Part shown: piece by piece, positions 61,841 through 64,000 of the stretch | Layout of the letters: each line of letters begins with the position of its first letter | How positions within the stretch are numbered: position 1 is the stretch's first letter | NCBI GenBank assembly: GCA_965243265.1 | Contig: CBDEUL010000002.1 | Span: 288,832-352,831, forward strand | Source of the DNA: Flavicella sp965243265 | GTDB lineage: Bacteria; Bacteroidota; Bacteroidia; Flavobacteriales; Flavobacteriaceae | Direction of reading: 5' to 3' | Length of the DNA stretch: 64,000 bases | Made by a program: the position numbers and the translations under genes | The notes under the pieces: model-generated | Database searches by the model: none | Told to the model about the DNA's origin: nothing | The model's input: the letters and a program-made list of their open reading frames with translations, nothing else

Positions 61841-64000
61841 TTAAGGTATTACTATTTTTTTTACAGCAATACCTTTAGAGGTTTTGATTCTTATGATATA
61901 CATCCCTTTTTCTAAATTTTGAATATCAAAAACACAATCTTGGACAGGTTCTTCTGTAAAGTCTCTTATTACTTGTGCTTTGCCCAACAAGTCATACAAT
62001 TGAAATTCAAAAATTTGTATTGCTTCTTCTGAAAAACTCACAAATAGTTTCTCATCTTTTACCTTTACAGAAAGCTTTGAAGTAATGTTTTGTTCTTCAG
62101 ACGACAAAGTAACTCCTTCATGAAATTTTATAAAAAAACGATCATCATAAACTCCTTCTTCTAAATTAAATCGCACCTTTGTTTCTGAACTCAATTCATA
62201 AGACATATCCTCTACACTATCATATAGATAAGCGGACTCTAATATTTTTACCTTATCTAACTCTTTAAATCCTACTTCTCCATCTTCTTGCATTTCAATC
62301 AGTAATGGTATTTCTTGATCCAAATTGTAACTATCCATCCCTACAATTACATATCTGTTATCTGAACCTTCTACTTTCCAAGAAACATCTTTCGGTTGTA
62401 AATCAAACAATGCACTGTCATACCCTCTATCAAAACCACTTGTTAACCCCTCTTTAAACGTTGCTAACAATTGTCTTCTCATAGAAATACCCTCTGAATT
62501 GGTTTGTGTAAATCCTAATCTAAAAGAAGGAATGGTATCTTCCTCTATCTCGATATCTTCTAGCATTTTATGCTCTCTACTGTTTTTAAAGAAAATCGAT
62601 CTGTTAGGAGCCTCTCTAATAACATCTCGCATAGAGTTGTTAAACTCTATATTTCCTGTACCAATCGCATTTACAAAAATACCCTGTCCTACAGGAACGT
62701 ATCTCTTAGGAGCATTTCCTGAGCTGGTTCCCAAACCATCAACTCCTTCTGGAGCTACAGCTGCTACTCCACCAGACAGTCCTCTTGTTGCATATCCTCC
62801 TTGATAACCTGATGTATAATGCCCTTCGTTTCCATTCGTAGAAACTTCTCCGTTATGCTCCCAATAATAAACAGAACCATCTATAATTCCATTTGTTGTT
62901 GAATTTAAAGTTAAAAAGTCAACAACATCTAACGCCGAAGGATATGGATTTCCTATCAATGCATTGTCTCCATTGGTAACAGATACAGTATAATCTCCAT
63001 CATTAGGAGTTCCTACAAATGTATAGTTTTGGATAGCCCCTGGACCTTTCATTGTATAACCTTGACCTGGATTTAAAGTTCCTGTATCACCTATTTTTAC
63101 CCATGTAACATCGTACTTATAAATCCAGCTGTTAGAAATTGTCAAAGGCCCTGTAGACCCATCATATCCTGTTGTAAACACAACATCTGGTGGTGTTGAA
63201 GATACAGATGTTGGTGTAGTCCCATCTTTTAAAACATCTCCTACTGTATAGGTAGAGCTTCCTATTGTAGAAACAGGTGACGACCAATAGTTATAACGAT
63301 ATACACTTGCATTGGTTCCTTGCTGATCTATATAAAACTCTCCACTTCCTGTATTTAAACTAGTTCCTGTATGTAGTTGTAAGAGCTGAGCAGTACCTAT
63401 CATACGAATTTCTCCTTCATTATCAATACCATCTGTTACTGTTAAAGACTCTTCATCATCTACCACTAAAACACCTCCAGCTTCTACTTCTACAGATGCT
63501 ACTTCTGCATCCTCAGTCAAACTTAAAGATCCATCTGCTGTGCTTTTTACCAACAAATTGTAACAGTCATCGGTTTTATCTGGAACTCCATCCTTTCCTG
63601 CTCCATTGTAAAATTGAGTCCCGTCTACTACAATGTCCGAAAAGTATTCTAATGTAATATAGTTATTTGCTCCCAAAAGCACCTCCGTAGCTTCGTACAA
63701 ACTCCCTGAGGTATTTGTCAATGTATACGTTTTTATAGGACTTGAAAAATCAGCATCATTATCTCTTACCAAACGCAACTGTGCACAACCCAACATACCT
63801 GATAAATCGACACCTGTAAGATCAAATTCTACGGTAACCTTTCCTGGATTTCCTCTTCTACCAACACGCCACTTAATATCCAATCTTTCTACATAACCTG
63901 CAGTTGAAAATGACAACGTATTTTGATCTTCTCTACCTATAAACAAATATTCATCATCATCCAATCTTGAATTTACAGCAGTAGTAGCGTAATCAGGATG
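61841..64000 (-). CDS. Large T9SS-exported surface protein, C-terminal part (at least 720 aa; gene runs off the right edge)
   Basis: The frame is open to base 64000 (reading HPDYATTAVNSRLDDDEYLF at the edge), so the true start lies beyond the window. No signal peptide is visible. Residues resemble adhesin/surface-layer material with beta-rich segments, a Ser/Thr/Gly-rich middle (SGEFYIDQQGTNASVYRYNY) and patterns common in flavobacterial cell-surface proteins (YTVGDVLKDGT, QGYTMKGPGAI, GNPYPSALD). The C-terminus is a type A T9SS sorting domain (LSVKVKDEKLFVSFSEEAIQ to IVIP). It is followed by its own terminator. Function unknown; association with the adjacent G8 gene is by proximity only. Confidence 0.85.
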   Translation of the reverse strand, partial: HPDYATTAVNSRLDDDEYLFIGREDQNTLSFSTAGYVERLDIKWRVGRRGNPGKVTVEFDLTGVDLSGMLGCAQLRLVRDNDADFSSPIKTYTLTNTSGSLYEATEVLLGANNYITLEYFSDIVVDGTQFYNGAGKDGVPDKTDDCYNLLVKSTADGSLSLTEDAEVASVEVEAGGVLVVDDEESLTVTDGIDNEGEIRMIGTAQLLQLHTGTSLNTGSGEFYIDQQGTNASVYRYNYWSSPVSTIGSSTYTVGDVLKDGTTPTSVSSTPPDVVFTTGYDGSTGPLTISNSWIYKYDVTWVKIGDTGTLNPGQGYTMKGPGAIQNYTFVGTPNDGDYTVSVTNGDNALIGNPYPSALDVVDFLTLNSTTNGIIDGSVYYWEHNGEVSTNGNEGHYTSGYQGGYATRGLSGGVAAVAPEGVDGLGTSSGNAPKRYVPVGQGIFVNAIGTGNIEFNNSMRDVIREAPNRSIFFKNSREHKMLEDIEIEEDTIPSFRLGFTQTNSEGISMRRQLLATFKEGLTSGFDRGYDSALFDLQPKDVSWKVEGSDNRYVIVGMDSYNLDQEIPLLIEMQEDGEVGFKELDKVKILESAYLYDSVEDMSYELSSETKVRFNLEEGVYDDRFFIKFHEGVTLSSEEQNITSKLSVKVKDEKLFVSFSEEAIQIFEFQLYDLLGKAQVIRDFTEEPVQDCVFDIQNLEKGMYIIRIKTSKGIAVKKIVIP

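Overview
The window is a gene-dense, AT-rich stretch of a Bacteroidota chromosome, most likely a marine member of the Flavobacteriaceae. The evidence is SusC/SusD outer-membrane pairs, three large proteins with type IX secretion (T9SS) C-terminal sorting domains, many promoters with the Bacteroidota -7 box TAnnTTTG in place of a sigma70 -10 box, and the flavobacterial forms of housekeeping genes such as mutS, sucAB and panB. No rRNA, insertion sequence, prophage or CRISPR array was seen. Both window edges cut genes.

Region 1 (1-20273, all minus strand) looks like a polysaccharide utilisation locus. It holds two tandem SusC-type receptors, the start of one SusD lipoprotein, a membrane-tethered propeller/Y_Y_Y/LuxR one-component regulator, a 2202-residue secreted protein (G8 domain, parallel beta-helix, PKD and discoidin-like modules, T9SS tail), and two tandem sialate-O-acetylesterase-like enzymes. 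The set suggests capture, sensing, deacetylation and probably depolymerisation of an acetylated glycan. The G8/beta-helix core resembles the CEMIP/TMEM2 hyaluronidase family.

Region 2 (20311-37884) is mainly housekeeping: a perfect tandem duplication of a tRNA-Asn gene with its promoter, the 2-oxoglutarate dehydrogenase genes sucA-sucB separated by a REP-like palindrome, a peroxiredoxin remnant, a CLC transporter resembling the fluoride-antiporter clade, a retropepsin-like protein, tatD-ogt, a large outer-membrane protein, a bacilliredoxin, and a minus-strand group of VOC protein, Orn/Lys/Arg-type decarboxylase and ATP-grasp enzyme.

Region 3 (38141-42225) is a three-gene operon: a urea-transporter-like membrane domain fused to an M23 peptidase, a TPR protein, and a TPR plus outer-membrane-barrel protein. 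Region 4 (42310-54252) carries a TerB-DnaJ protein, mutS and an RNA methyltransferase, small proteins, a LytS/LytTR-type two-component pair, tatA, an O-methyltransferase, an ECF sigma factor with a likely anti-sigma partner, panB, a dehydrogenase-VOC fusion and an Fe/Mn superoxide dismutase.

Region 5 (54372-64000, minus strand) holds a second G8/beta-helix giant (2250 residues) with the same architecture as the first. Between its predicted promoter and its start codon lies an array of eight 54-bp tandem repeats, so the repeats should be transcribed as its 5' leader. The window ends inside another T9SS-exported protein. The most unusual items are the pair of G8 giants with their PUL context, the repeat-filled leader, and the transporter-peptidase fusion operon.
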